Assembly (NCBI RefSeq): GCF_900109725.1
Contig: NZ_FOBC01000014.1
Span: forward strand, 1 to 64,000
DNA: 64,000 nucleotides
Source of the DNA: Halomonas daqiaonensis
GTDB taxonomy: Bacteria; Pseudomonadota; Gammaproteobacteria; Pseudomonadales; Halomonadaceae
Reading direction: 5' to 3'
Shown here: positions 1 to 8,503 of the stretch, one piece after another
How the letters are laid out: each line of letters opens with the position of its first letter
How positions within the stretch are numbered: position 1 is the first letter of the stretch
Made by a program: the position numbers and the translations under genes
The notes under the pieces: generated by a model
Seen by the model: only the letters and a program-made list of their open reading frames with translations
Database searches by the model: none
What the model was told of the DNA's origin: nothing

Positions 1-273
1 GTAGCGGAAGGCCACGGAGTCATAGGTGGCGCGCTCGATCTTGCGGCTGGAATACACCCCGGTGGCATAGCCGTAGACCAGCAGGCTCAGCAGTACACCC
101 GGGTGATGCGCCTTGTGCCCCCGGCCGGCGTAGCGACGCGTCAGTGCCGAGAGATCCAGTTGCTCGACCACCTCCACGACGAAGCGCGCCAGGTGGTCAT
201 CGGGCAGCCACTCATCCACGGAAGGCGGCAGAAGATAGTCGGTCTGGCGGTCAACAGGGATGAAGCGGCTCAT
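1..273 (-). CDS. IS1182-family transposase, N-terminal part (runs off the window)
   Basis: Reading right to left from an ATG at 273, the frame stays open for 91 codons to the window edge. It begins MSRFIPVDRQTDYLLPPSV and continues with DDHLARFVVEVVEQLDLS, a GHKAHHPGVLLSLLVYGYA segment and SRKIERATYDSVAFRY. This is the characteristic N-terminal domain of IS1182/IS5-like DDE transposases: a strongly conserved PPS..EWLP..H.A.F start followed by the HP..LL..L.YGY..G..SSR.IE block. The catalytic DDE part lies outside the window, so it is unknown whether the element is intact. The terminal inverted repeat should lie between 273 and about 350 but cannot be defined without the other end. Confidence 0.85.
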   Translation of the reverse strand, partial: MSRFIPVDRQTDYLLPPSVDEWLPDDHLARFVVEVVEQLDLSALTRRYAGRGHKAHHPGVLLSLLVYGYATGVYSSRKIERATYDSVAFRY

Positions 274-350
274 GGCGTCGTTCCGGTGATGGCGGCATGA
301 TGCGAGTATCGCACGACGTTATCGAAAACCCGACAGCCTGCTAGGGCGTT
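1..350 (-). mobile_element. Insertion sequence, one end (IS1182-like), boundary not resolved
   Basis: The transposase start at 273 and the non-coding stretch to the 3' end of uraH at 362 imply that the outer end of an insertion sequence lies within about 80 bases. Only one end is visible, so neither the terminal inverted repeats nor a target duplication can be shown. Confidence 0.4.
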
Positions 351-361
351 GGTCGTGCCCC

Positions 362-715
362 TCAGCTGCCGCGGTAGGTGGAATAGCTATAGGGCGAGAG
401 CAGCAACGGCACGTGGTAGTGCTGTCCGGCATCGGCCACCCCGAAGCGCAGCGGGATAACGTCGAGAAAGCGTGGCTCCTCGGCCTCGACGCCCCGGCCG
501 CGCAGGTAGTCGCCGGCATGAAAAACCAGCTCGTACTCGCCGGCCATGAAGTCGTTACCCTCCAGGAGAGGTGCATCGCAACGCCCGTCATCGTTGGTGA
601 CGGCATCCTTGAGTCGGGTGCGGGTCTCGCCCTCGAGACGGAAGACCTCAATGCGGATGCCCTGGCCGGGGCGGCCCTGGGCGGTATCCAGCACATGAGT
701 GGTCAGGTATCCCAT
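362..715 (-). CDS. uraH: 5-hydroxyisourate hydrolase
   Basis: 117 residues, beginning [17 protein letters not shown] and ending with the YRGS signature of the transthyretin-like 5-hydroxyisourate hydrolases. The N-terminal His (TTHVLD), the GRC segment and the C-terminal [19 protein letters not shown] block match the active-site layout of the family. The enzyme hydrolyses 5-hydroxyisourate, the product of urate oxidation, to OHCU in the cytoplasm. An upstream in-frame start would add 14 residues, but the start at 715 is preceded by an AGGAGG-like sequence and fits the family length. It is transcribed away from uraD, the next enzyme of the pathway, across a 214-bp AT-rich promoter region. Confidence 0.93.
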   Translation of the reverse strand: MGYLTTHVLDTAQGRPGQGIRIEVFRLEGETRTRLKDAVTNDDGRCDAPLLEGNDFMAGEYELVFHAGDYLRGRGVEAEEPRFLDVIPLRFGVADAGQHYHVPLLLSPYSYSTYRGS

Positions 716-929
716 GGGTGCCTCCTTTGCGGGTCGGAACATGCCTGATGCTGCCACGCTGAGCGTGGCAGCATAATGAAGGCAGTTTTATCTTTTATCA
801 GGGTACATTTCAAATATTTTTTGTATACACTTTACGGAAAAACACCGATATCCCTCGATCACCTTGCCACGACCAGCCTGCCGTTGCGTGCGCCGCCAGG
901 CCGCAAGACCCAGCAGAGGAGCCCCCAGG
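716..929. promoter_or_regulatory. Divergent uraH/uraD promoter region with TGTATACA palindrome
   Basis: This stretch is clearly more AT-rich than its neighbours around 775-850. It contains TTGTATACAC at 831-840, in which TGTATACA (832-839) is a perfect 8-bp palindrome. Palindromes of this type are typical GntR-family operators. The regulator is not in the window, so the assignment is only suggestive. Confidence 0.35.
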
Positions 930-1454
930 ATGACCGACAAGATCCTCACCCCGCGCCCCAGCCAGCTTGACCAGCAGGCCTTCGTGGCCCACTACGGCGA
1001 TATCTATGAGCACTCCCCCTGGATCGCCGAGCTTGCCTGGCAGCGCGGCCTATCCCCTGCGGAGGACACCCCGCAAGGGCTCGTCGACGTGATGGGTGCC
1101 GTGCTCCGCGAGGCCAGTCCCGAACGCCAGCTCGAGGTGATCCGTGCCCACCCGGACCTCGCCGGCAAGGCGGCCGTCGCCGGCGAGCTGACCGATGACT
1201 CCACCCGCGAGCAATCCGGCGCCGGCCTCGACCAGTGCACGCCCGAGGAGCTGGCCCGCTTCGAGCGCCTCAACGCCGACTACAAGGCGAGATTCGACTT
1301 CCCCTTCGTAATGGCCGTCAAGGGCAGCGACCGCCACGCCATCCTTGCCGCTTTCGAGGCACGCCTGCCCAACGATCCGGCCAAGGAGCGCCGAACCGCC
1401 ATCGAGCAGATCAACCGCATCGCCCGCTTCCGTTTGGAAGCCCGTGTCGGCTGA
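930..1454 (+). CDS. uraD: OHCU decarboxylase
   Basis: 174 residues from an ATG at 930 that follows a GAGGAGC sequence. An earlier in-frame start would add a basic, proline-rich leader unlike the family. The segment VIRAHPDLAGKAA carries the catalytic His of 2-oxo-4-hydroxy-4-carboxy-5-ureidoimidazoline decarboxylase, and SGAGLDQCTPEELARF plus the DFPFVMAVKG block are family hallmarks. The enzyme converts OHCU to (S)-allantoin, completing the step that follows uraH. No allantoinase or urate oxidase gene is present in the window. The C-terminal half contains the usual helical ERRTAIEQINRIARFRL segment. Confidence 0.93.
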   Translation: MTDKILTPRPSQLDQQAFVAHYGDIYEHSPWIAELAWQRGLSPAEDTPQGLVDVMGAVLREASPERQLEVIRAHPDLAGKAAVAGELTDDSTREQSGAGLDQCTPEELARFERLNADYKARFDFPFVMAVKGSDRHAILAAFEARLPNDPAKERRTAIEQINRIARFRLEARVG

Positions 1455-1560
1455 GTGAGGAAGTTGTCCGGCACGGACGACACCTTTGGCGGACGAGCGT
1501 TTCGACGGGAGACGTGTCGACCTACACTAGGAATGAACATTTCGCGTCAGGAGCACCATT

Positions 1561-2187
1561 ATGTTCCGTGATCGCCTCGATGCCGCCGAGCGCATCGCCC
1601 AGCGACTCTCCCATCTGAAGGGGCATGATCCCTTGATCCTGGCCATCCCACGAGGTGCAGTGCCCATGGGTCGGCTGATCGCCGATGCCCTTGAGGGCGA
1701 CCTGGACGTGGTGCTAGTGCGCAAGCTGGGGGCACCGGGCAATCCCGAATATGCCATCGGCGCGGTCAGCGAGGATGGCAACGTAGCGCTGGAAGAGATA
1801 GCGCGGCATCACTTTCGCGAGGAAGCGGTGAATCGCGAGACGGAGCGACAACGAGCTTTGCTCGAGGAGCGCCGCCGTCGCTATACCCCGGTGCGGGCCC
1901 CCATCGACCCTGAGGGACGCACCGTCGTGGTGGTGGATGACGGCAGTGCTACCGGCGCTACCATGGCAGCGGCTCTGAGCACCCTGAGATCGCGGGGTCC
2001 ACAGACGCTGATTGCCGCCATGGGAGCGGCGCCACCCGATACCGTGGCACGGCTCGAGACACTGGCCGACGAAGTGGTCTGCCTGGAAGTGTCCAGCAAC
2101 TTTCAGGCGGTAGGGCAGTTCTTCGCCGACTTCGCGCAGGTGGAGGATGAGGAGGTCATCAAGCTGCTGGGCAGCGAACACGGCTGA
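1561..2187 (+). CDS. Phosphoribosyltransferase-family protein
   Basis: 208 residues with a good AGGAG site before the ATG. The PRPP-binding loop is visible as VVVVDDGSATGATMAAAL around residues 121-138. Upstream, LILAIPRGAVPMGRLIADAL and DVVLVRKLGAPGNPEYAIGAV match the stand-alone PRTase group often annotated as predicted phosphoribosyltransferases. In other bacteria this domain is frequently fused to an erythromycin-esterase-like domain; here that partner family is encoded separately at 26857-28212. The substrate is unknown. The gene stands alone between uraD and a convergent phasin gene. Confidence 0.85.
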   Translation: MFRDRLDAAERIAQRLSHLKGHDPLILAIPRGAVPMGRLIADALEGDLDVVLVRKLGAPGNPEYAIGAVSEDGNVALEEIARHHFREEAVNRETERQRALLEERRRRYTPVRAPIDPEGRTVVVVDDGSATGATMAAALSTLRSRGPQTLIAAMGAAPPDTVARLETLADEVVCLEVSSNFQAVGQFFADFAQVEDEEVIKLLGSEHG

Positions 2188-2203
2188 GGGCCCAAGGGGG
2201 CCC

Positions 2204-2245
2204 ACAAAAAAGAACACGGGCGCCACCCGAGGGAGACGACCCGTG
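2204..2245 (-). terminator. Terminator of the phasin gene
   Basis: On the minus strand CACGGG (2245-2240) can pair with CCCGTG (2220-2215), followed by GTTCTTTTTTGTG. This is a hairpin with a six-T tract about 45 bases after the phasin stop codon. Confidence 0.55.
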
Positions 2246-2291
2246 AAAGCCGGCCGAGGCCGGCGCTTGCCATGCTCGATAGCCCAGGACC

Positions 2292-2648
2292 TTATTTGGC
2301 TGCCGTAGTGGCGGCCTTGACGCCGTCTTCGGCCAGCTTCTGGCTCTTCTGGACATACTCCTGGCTCAGGCTCATGACCTTCTCGGCGTCGCCGCGCAGG
2401 CGCTCGCCCATGTCCTGACCGACCTTCTGCTGGGACTCCACGACCGCCTTCAGGCTGTCGGCATCACGGACATCCAGCCAGCCGCGAGCCTGGGCCATGC
2501 CCATGTCGGCCAGGGCACGGATCGCGTCGAACTGGGCGGCGACCAGCTTCTCGGTGTAATCGAGGTTGAGGGCGCCGAAGCTGCGTGCGGGTGCCACGAA
2601 CATGGACTCGAACTGTTCGGTAGCCTGTTGGGTAGTTGCCTTGCTCAT
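2292..2648 (-). CDS. Phasin (PHA granule-associated protein)
   Basis: 118 residues beginning MSKATTQQATEQFESMF after an AGGTG-type ribosome site. The protein is almost entirely helical and polar, with the phasin pattern: FVAPARSFGALNLDYTEKL, then QFDAIRALADMGMAQARGWL, then a C-terminal amphipathic segment ending in an Ala/Lys-rich tail. Phasins coat polyhydroxyalkanoate granules and control their size and number, which fits a PHA-storing halophile. Length is typical of the phasin_2 family. The upstream palindrome at 2694-2704 could bind a PhaR-type regulator. Confidence 0.85.
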   Translation of the reverse strand: MSKATTQQATEQFESMFVAPARSFGALNLDYTEKLVAAQFDAIRALADMGMAQARGWLDVRDADSLKAVVESQQKVGQDMGERLRGDAEKVMSLSQEYVQKSQKLAEDGVKAATTAAK

Positions 2649-2693
2649 GAAACACCTCCGTCTGTGGTGGGACACTGAGCCTGTCGCCCTGCG

Positions 2694-2704
2694 TTGCATT
2701 GCAA
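2694..2704. promoter_or_regulatory. TTGCATTGCAA palindrome before the phasin gene
   Basis: TTGCA-T-TGCAA is a perfect inverted repeat about 45 bases upstream of the phasin start. TGC/GCA-rich palindromes are the known type of target for PhaR repressors of phasin genes. The assignment rests on position and pattern only. Confidence 0.35.
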
Positions 2705-2824
2705 CATAGCAGGCCTTTTTGTGCAGCGCAACATCCCGAGTGAAGATATCAGGCGCCCCTATCAAGAGGTAAACCCAAGAGGTACACCCTATGAATCCTG
2801 CGCGACGCCGTCGGCCATGAACGA

Positions 2825-2850
2825 CGACGCCCGGCCGGAGCCGGGCGTCG
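2825..2850 (-). terminator. GC-rich hairpin after the GST gene
   Basis: CGACGCCCGG (2825-2834) pairs perfectly with CCGGGCGTCG (2841-2850) around a short loop, just beyond the stop codon of the glutathione transferase gene. The T tail is weak. Confidence 0.55.
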
Positions 2851-2876
2851 CAAGGAGCAGGCGAGGGCTTATCGCC

Positions 2877-3584
2877 TCAACGATAGGCCCCCTCGATGTC
2901 GGTGATGCGCAGGGCCTGGCGTCCCAGGCCCCCATGCTGGTCGAGCATGCGCTCGATCCAGGCGTGAACCGGGTCGGCGTTGGAAACCAGGTCCGCGCTG
3001 GAGACGCAACGTGCCCACATGAAGCTGCCGAAGACCAGGTAGTCGGCACCGGCCGGGGCCTCGCCGTCGAGGAAGTCAGCGTTCTTGAGCTGGCCGCGCA
3101 GCGGCTCAAGGGCGGCATCCAGTTGGGCCAGCCCCTTGGCCGGTGAGTGGAACTCCTCGAGTGCCCGCCCAAAGCGCTTCTCGCGAGTCTCGCGGAAGTA
3201 GGCCCGGTCGTCGGGATGGATAGCATTGAGCAGGTCCATGATGATGGTGCGCATCATCGCCGGGGCCAGCGAGCGCTCGGTATAGTGCTTGAAAAAGTGC
3301 CCACGCGTCTCGGCCAGCCCTTCGCCCAACAGCGGCGCCTCGGGATAGGTGCGGTCGAGATAGCGCAGGATCTCGTAACTCTCGACCACTACCGTATCGC
3401 CATCGACCAGCACCGGCACCTTGTCATGGTCGGCGAAGGCCAGGGCCTGCTTCTCGGTGAAGCGCCAGGGCCGCGTCTCCACCTCCAGCCCCTTGTGGGC
3501 CAGGGCATAGCGTACTCGCCAGCAGTAGGGCGAGAAGCGCAGTTCCTCATCGATGCCGCAAAGATCGTAAAGCACCCGTGTCAT
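2877..3584 (-). CDS. Glutathione S-transferase family protein
   Basis: 235 residues; the ATG at 3584 follows AGGAGG. The N-terminal thioredoxin-fold half contains FSPYCWRVRYALAHKGLEVE (about residues 18-37), KVPVLVDGDTVVVESYEIL with the cis-Pro and the glutathione gamma-glutamyl contact (E-S), then YLDRTYPEAPLLG. The C-terminal half is helical. SPYCWR resembles the LigE/beta-etherase-like and related bacterial GSTs that use a Ser or Cys near the N-terminus. The substrate cannot be deduced. It is monocistronic, with its own hairpin terminator. Confidence 0.85.
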   Translation of the reverse strand: MTRVLYDLCGIDEELRFSPYCWRVRYALAHKGLEVETRPWRFTEKQALAFADHDKVPVLVDGDTVVVESYEILRYLDRTYPEAPLLGEGLAETRGHFFKHYTERSLAPAMMRTIIMDLLNAIHPDDRAYFRETREKRFGRALEEFHSPAKGLAQLDAALEPLRGQLKNADFLDGEAPAGADYLVFGSFMWARCVSSADLVSNADPVHAWIERMLDQHGGLGRQALRITDIEGAYR

Positions 3585-3942
3585 GCCGCCTCCTGGTATC
3601 CGGTCATGGGTCTGCCTCGATAGTGCCAGCCTTTGTCGGACACCGCCAACGCCATCGCAGGCGACGACGACGTCCTGTCTTTTAGTCTAATGTCTCGCGC
3701 GAACCCGAAAGCGCCCCACATACGGGAAAGTCACAAAAGCATTTGATTTATCGACCCTTATCGGGAAAACCCGAAGCACTTTCGTTATCTTATTATTGGT
3801 AATACCAATTTACCATAAGTGGTCAACGCCGGCGATTGCGCTTATGTTGCGCCACTCTTTCTAGGTCTCGGAACACGCTTCCCGGGTCTCGAAAGAAAAA
3901 CAGTTCCGTGACCCACCGTTCCAACTCGAAAGGAACCCATTC
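3585..3942. other. Intergenic promoter region before the lactate/glycolate permease
   Basis: No gene is seen. The stretch from about 3700 to 3830 is AT-rich relative to the window. It holds a CGGGAAAACCCG inverted repeat near 3764 and the perfect 15-bp palindrome annotated separately. Confidence 0.6.
3795..3809. promoter_or_regulatory. ATTGGTAATACCAAT operator (FadR/GntR type)
   Basis: A perfect 15-bp palindrome with the TGGT-N3-ACCA core used by the FadR subfamily of GntR regulators (PdhR, LldR and GlcC are known examples). It lies 134 bases before the permease start. A second copy of the same core is present before glcD at 5772-5784. The regulator gene is not in this window. Confidence 0.65.
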
Positions 3943-5643
3943 ATGAACGAAACGACACTCGCGCTGCTCGCCTTCGTACCCCTTGTGCTGGCCGGGGTCC
4001 TGCTGATCGGCTTCCGCTTACCCGCCAGAACCGCCATGCCGGTGGTCTTCGTGGTCTCGGCATTGATTGCCCTGCTCGCCTGGCAGATGAGCTTTACCCG
4101 CGTCCTTGCCTCCACCATCCAGGGCCTGATCCTGACTGTCGCCATCCTCTGGATCATCTTCGGTGCCATCCTGCTGCTCAACACCCTGAAACACTCGGGG
4201 GGCATCAAGGCGATCCGCAACGGCTTCTCGGGCATCAGTCCCGACCGCCGCGTCCAGGCCCTCATCGTGGCCTGGCTCTTCGGCTGTTTCATCGAGGGGG
4301 CATCCGGCTTCGGCACCCCCGCGGCCGTTGCGGCACCCCTGATGGTGGCGCTCGGCTTCCCTGCTCTGGCGGCCGTGGTAGTAGGCATGATGATCCAGTC
4401 CACTCCGGTTTCCTTCGGCGCCGCAGGCACCCCCATCGTGGTCGGTGTCACCGGTGGGGTCGACCGTATCGGCATCACCGAACTGCTCGAGGCCGGCGGC
4501 GCGACCTGGCAGGACTATTACCATCTGATCGGAGCCGAGGTGGCGGTGGTACACGGCATCGTCGGCGTCTTCATGCCGTTGATCATGGTGGTGATCATGG
4601 TGCGGTTCTTCGGCGCCAACAAATCCTGGAAGGAAGGCCTGGAGATCACCCCCTTTGCCCTCTTCACCGGCGTGGCCTTCGTGGTGCCCTACATGCTGGC
4701 CGGGGTGCTGCTCGGACCGGAGTTCCCGTCGCTGATCGGGGCCGGTGTCGGCCTTGCCATCGTGGTTCCAGCCGCTCGCCGGGGCTTCCTGCTGCCCAAG
4801 AAGAACTGGGATTTCCCGGAGAAATCGGCCTGGCCCGATAACTGGATCGGCTCCCTGGAGATCAAGCTGGACGACGTCGTCGGCAAGGCTCCGATCTCCA
4901 CCTTCATGGGCTGGGTACCCTACGGCCTGCTGGCACTCTTCCTGGTGGCCTCCCGTGTCTTCGACCCGCTCAAGCAGGCCCTGACATCCTTCAGCTTCGG
5001 CTGGAGCAACATCCTCGGTGAAGCCGGCGTCTCCGGCAGCATCCAACCGCTCTACCTGCCCGGCGGCATCCTGCTGCTGGTGGTGCTGATCACCGCCGTC
5101 ATGCATCGCATGCGTCTTGGCGAGCTCAAGGCCGCCTTCGGCGAATCCACGAGGACACTGCTGGGGGCTGGCTTCGTGCTGATCTTCACCATTCCCATGG
5201 TGCGGATCCTGATCAACTCCGGCGTCAATGCCGCCGACCTAGTCTCGATGCCGGTAGCCATGGCACGGCTGGTCGCCGACAGCGTGGGTGACATCTACCC
5301 CCTCTTTGCCCCTGCCGTGGGTGCGCTGGGCGCCTTCATCGCCGGCTCCAACACGGTGTCGAACCTGATGCTCTCGGACTTCCAGTTCAACGTGGCACAG
5401 CAACTCGGCGTCTCCACCGCCATGATGGTCGCACTGCAGGCCGTGGGGGCGGCGGCGGGCAACATGATCGCCATTCACAACGTGGTCGCGGCCTCCGCTA
5501 CCGTGGGGCTACTTGGCAGGGAAGGTATCACCATCCGCAAGACGATCCTGCCGACGATCTACTACGTGACCTTCGCCGGTATCATCGGCCTGCTGGCCTT
5601 CTATGTCTTCGACATCTCGGATCCGCTGCTCGCTCTCGGCTGA
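3943..5643 (+). CDS. LctP-family lactate/glycolate permease
   Basis: 566 residues, about 12-14 hydrophobic segments, with an AAAGGAAC ribosome site. The family is recognised from [21 protein letters not shown] and the later [20 protein letters not shown] block, which match LctP/LldP/GlcA permeases. These carry L-lactate, D-lactate and glycolate with protons. Because glcDEF and glcG follow directly, glycolate is at least as likely a substrate as lactate. It has its own promoter region with a GntR-type operator and is followed by a strong palindromic hairpin, so glcDEF is probably transcribed separately but co-regulated. Confidence 0.92.
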   Translation: MNETTLALLAFVPLVLAGVLLIGFRLPARTAMPVVFVVSALIALLAWQMSFTRVLASTIQGLILTVAILWIIFGAILLLNTLKHSGGIKAIRNGFSGISPDRRVQALIVAWLFGCFIEGASGFGTPAAVAAPLMVALGFPALAAVVVGMMIQSTPVSFGAAGTPIVVGVTGGVDRIGITELLEAGGATWQDYYHLIGAEVAVVHGIVGVFMPLIMVVIMVRFFGANKSWKEGLEITPFALFTGVAFVVPYMLAGVLLGPEFPSLIGAGVGLAIVVPAARRGFLLPKKNWDFPEKSAWPDNWIGSLEIKLDDVVGKAPISTFMGWVPYGLLALFLVASRVFDPLKQALTSFSFGWSNILGEAGVSGSIQPLYLPGGILLLVVLITAVMHRMRLGELKAAFGESTRTLLGAGFVLIFTIPMVRILINSGVNAADLVSMPVAMARLVADSVGDIYPLFAPAVGALGAFIAGSNTVSNLMLSDFQFNVAQQLGVSTAMMVALQAVGAAAGNMIAIHNVVAASATVGLLGREGITIRKTILPTIYYVTFAGIIGLLAFYVFDISDPLLALG

Positions 5644-5661
5644 TCGCCGCCGGACGCACCG

Positions 5662-5696
5662 ACACAGCCCCCATGGCCTGGCCATGGGGGCTGTGT
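5662..5696 (+). terminator. Palindromic hairpin after the permease gene
   Basis: A 17-bp perfect inverted repeat (5662-5678 and 5680-5696) begins 18 bases after the permease stop. The tail CCTTGTCC is not strongly U-rich, so it may partly block readthrough or stabilise the upstream mRNA. Confidence 0.65.
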
Positions 5697-5771
5697 CCTT
5701 GTCCTCGGAGGAATATCGTACTGCGGTGCGAGGGTATATTCTGGAAATCTTTTCCATTAACATGCCCACAG

Positions 5772-5784
5772 CTGGTCTTACCAG
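5772..5784. promoter_or_regulatory. CTGGTCTTACCAG operator before glcD
   Basis: A 13-bp palindrome around TGGT-CTT-ACCA, the same TGGT-N3-ACCA core as at 3795-3809. It lies 106 bases before the glcD start and suggests shared control of permease and glycolate oxidase by one FadR-type GntR regulator. Confidence 0.6.
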
Positions 5785-5889
5785 AAACCCAGGGTCTGGA
5801 CACATCCGCCAAGAAAGCCCAGATTGGAGACCACCATCGGTCATCTTCCCGGCCCACGCGGATAATGGGCCATCCAGCGAGGAAGCCTT

Positions 5890-7389
5890 ATGAACATCCT
5901 TTATGACGAGCGGCTCGACGGCGAGCTGCCGGCAATCGACAAGGCCGAGGTGCTAGCCGACCTGCAAGAGGCCGCGCCCGGACTGACCCTGCTGCACCGT
6001 GAGGAGGACCTGCGCCCCTTCGAATGTGACGGCCTGGCCGCCTACCGCGTGCTGCCCATGCTGGTCGCCCTGCCCCAGACCCTCGAGCAGGTCGAGACGC
6101 TGATGAAGCGCTGCCGCGCCCTGGGCGTGCCGGTGGTGACCCGCGGCGCCGGCACCGGGCTCTCCGGCGGCGCGCTGCCCCTGGAGAAGGGCGTGCTGCT
6201 GGTGATGTCGCGCTTCAATCGCATCCTCGACGTTGACCCGGATGCCCGCATCGCCCGTCTGCAGCCCGGGGTACGTAATCTGGCCATCTCCGAGGCAGCG
6301 GCGCCCTATGGTCTCTACTACGCGCCGGACCCCTCCTCGCAGATCGCCTGCTCCATCGGCGGCAACGTCGCCGAGAATGCCGGCGGCGTGCACTGCCTGA
6401 AGTACGGGCTGACCGTGCACAACGTCATGAAGGTAGAGGTGATCACCATCGAGGGCGAGCGCATGACCCTGGGCAGTGAGGCGCTGGACGCCCCGGGACT
6501 CGACCTGCTCGCCCTGTTCAACGGCTCAGAGGGCATGCTCGGCGTGGTCACCGAGATCACCGTCAAGCTGCTGCCCAAGCCCGAGACCGCCAAGGTGCTC
6601 ATGGCCAGCTTCGATGACGTCGCGAAGGCAGGCGGCGCAGTGGGCGACATCATCGCCGCAGGCATCATCCCCGGCGGGCTCGAGATGATGGACAAGCTCG
6701 CCATCCGTGCCGCCGAGGACTTCGTCAAGGCCGGTTACCCGGTGGAAGCCGAGGCCATCCTGCTCTGCGAGTTGGATGGGGTGGAAGCCGACGTCGACGA
6801 CGACTGCGCCACCGTGCGCGCGGTGCTCGAGAAGGCCGGAGCCACCGGCATCCAGCAGGCCCGCGACGAGGCCGAGCGCGCCACTTTCTGGGCCGGGCGC
6901 AAGAATGCCTTCCCGGCAGTGGGCCGCATGTCGCCGGACTACTACTGCATGGACGGCACCATCCCGCGACGCGAGCTGCCGCGGGTGCTGAAGGGCATCT
7001 CCGACTTCTCCGAGGAATATGGCCTGCCGGTCGCCAACGTCTTCCACGCCGGCGACGGCAACATGCACCCGCTGATCCTCTTCGATGCCAACCGCCCCGG
7101 CGAACTGGAGCAGGCCGAGGAACTCGGCGGCAAGATCCTCGAGCTATGTGTCGAGGTCGGTGGCTCGATCACCGGCGAGCACGGCGTGGGCCGCGAGAAG
7201 ATCAACCAGATGTGTGCCCAGTTCAACCCGGGGGAACTGACCACCTTCCATGCGGTGAAGGCGGCCTTCGACCCCGATCGCCTGCTCAACCCGGGCAAGA
7301 ACATCCCCACCCTCGTCCGCTGCGCCGAGTTCGGTGCCATGCACGTGCACAACAATGAACTCCCGCACCCCGAGCTGCCCCGATTCTGA
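5890..7389 (+). CDS. glcD: Glycolate oxidase, FAD-binding subunit GlcD
   Basis: 499 residues with a GAGGAA ribosome site. The VAO/PCMH-type FAD-binding domain is visible: LGVPVVTRGAGTGLSGGALP around residues 78-97 and QIACSIGGNVAENAGGVHC around residues 150-168. The C-terminal FAD-oxidase domain carries VANVFHAGDGNMHPLILFD and GSITGEHGVGREK, the conserved His and Glu-His motifs of GlcD and D-lactate dehydrogenases. With GlcE and GlcF it oxidises glycolate (and often D-lactate) to the 2-oxo acid at the inner membrane, feeding electrons to quinone. It is first in a tight glcDEF cluster; glcE starts 9 bases after its stop. Confidence 0.95.
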   Translation: MNILYDERLDGELPAIDKAEVLADLQEAAPGLTLLHREEDLRPFECDGLAAYRVLPMLVALPQTLEQVETLMKRCRALGVPVVTRGAGTGLSGGALPLEKGVLLVMSRFNRILDVDPDARIARLQPGVRNLAISEAAAPYGLYYAPDPSSQIACSIGGNVAENAGGVHCLKYGLTVHNVMKVEVITIEGERMTLGSEALDAPGLDLLALFNGSEGMLGVVTEITVKLLPKPETAKVLMASFDDVAKAGGAVGDIIAAGIIPGGLEMMDKLAIRAAEDFVKAGYPVEAEAILLCELDGVEADVDDDCATVRAVLEKAGATGIQQARDEAERATFWAGRKNAFPAVGRMSPDYYCMDGTIPRRELPRVLKGISDFSEEYGLPVANVFHAGDGNMHPLILFDANRPGELEQAEELGGKILELCVEVGGSITGEHGVGREKINQMCAQFNPGELTTFHAVKAAFDPDRLLNPGKNIPTLVRCAEFGAMHVHNNELPHPELPRF

Positions 7390-7398
7390 GGATTTCCC

Positions 7399-8502
7399 AT
7401 GGCGGAGACACGACCCCAATCGACCGACCAGGACATCAGCGAGGCGCTCGGCGAACGCGTTCGCCGAGCCACCGACGAGGGCAGCCCGCTGCGCATCGTC
7501 GGGAGCGATACCAAGGCCTTCTACGGCCGCCCTGTCGACGGCGAGCCACTCTCCACCCGCGAGCATCGCGGCATCACCACCTACGATCCGGTGGAGCTGA
7601 TCGTCTCGGTGCGCAGCGGAACGCCGCTGGCCGAACTGGAAGCTGCACTGGCCGACAACGGCCAGATGCTTGCCTGCGAGCCGCCCCACTTCGGAACGGA
7701 CGCCACAGTGGGCGGCATGGTCGCCACCGGCCTCTCTGGCCCACGCCGGCCCTGGGCCGGCAGCGTGCGCGACTTCGTGCTGGGCACTAGGGTCATCACC
7801 CACGAGGGACACCAGCAACGCTTCGGCGGTGAGGTGATGAAGAACGTCGCCGGGTACGACCTGTCGCGGCTGATGGTCGGCGCCCAGGGGACCCTGGGGC
7901 TGATCACCGAGGTCTCGCTCAAGGTGCTGCCCCGGCCCGGGGCCTGCCACAGCCTGCGCCTCGAGATGCCGCTTCCAGATGCCCAGGCGAAGCTTGCCGA
8001 GTGGGGGCGCCAGCCACTGCCCATTACCGCCGCCGCCTGGCACGCCGGCGCCCTGCATCTGCGCCTGGAGGGTGGGCCCAGCTCGGTCGCCGCCACCCGC
8101 GAGCGCCTGGGTGGCGAAGAGCTGGACTCGGATTTCTGGACGGCACTTCGCGAGCAGACACTGGCGTTCTTCTCCCGCGATGATGCCCGCGCCCTGTGGC
8201 GCCTGTCGCTGCCCCACAACACGCCTCCCCTGGCGCTTGCCGGCGTCGCGGAAGAAGACGTGCTCCACGACTGGGCCGGCACCCAGCGCTGGCTGCGCAG
8301 CGACCTGGCCGCCGACACCATTCGCGAGGCCTGCGCCCGTGCCGGCGGCCACGCCACCTGCCTGGGGTCCCGCGAGGGATCGGGCCAGCCCGATCCCTTC
8401 ATGCCGCTGGAACCGGTGGTGGCGAAGTACCATCGAAACCTGAAGGCCCAGCTGGACCCGAAGGGCATCTTCAACCCGGGCCGACTCTACGCGGAGCTCT
8501 GA
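7399..8502 (+). CDS. glcE: Glycolate oxidase subunit GlcE
   Basis: 367 residues with a GAGGA ribosome site just after glcD. It contains a single FAD-binding PCMH-type domain: [20 protein letters not shown] near residue 30, then [20 protein letters not shown] and [20 protein letters not shown]. It is shorter than GlcD and lacks the C-terminal oxidase motifs, as expected for GlcE. It acts as an obligatory partner of GlcD and GlcF in the membrane-associated complex. The stop codon is one base from the glcF start, which implies translational coupling. Confidence 0.94.
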   Translation: MAETRPQSTDQDISEALGERVRRATDEGSPLRIVGSDTKAFYGRPVDGEPLSTREHRGITTYDPVELIVSVRSGTPLAELEAALADNGQMLACEPPHFGTDATVGGMVATGLSGPRRPWAGSVRDFVLGTRVITHEGHQQRFGGEVMKNVAGYDLSRLMVGAQGTLGLITEVSLKVLPRPGACHSLRLEMPLPDAQAKLAEWGRQPLPITAAAWHAGALHLRLEGGPSSVAATRERLGGEELDSDFWTALREQTLAFFSRDDARALWRLSLPHNTPPLALAGVAEEDVLHDWAGTQRWLRSDLAADTIREACARAGGHATCLGSREGSGQPDPFMPLEPVVAKYHRNLKAQLDPKGIFNPGRLYAEL

Positions 8503-8503
8503 G

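Noticed and set aside
4018..5106. A 362-codon minus-strand frame opposite the permease
   Set aside because: Its composition is the typical His/Asp/Gln/Gly mix of an antisense reading of hydrophobic membrane segments.
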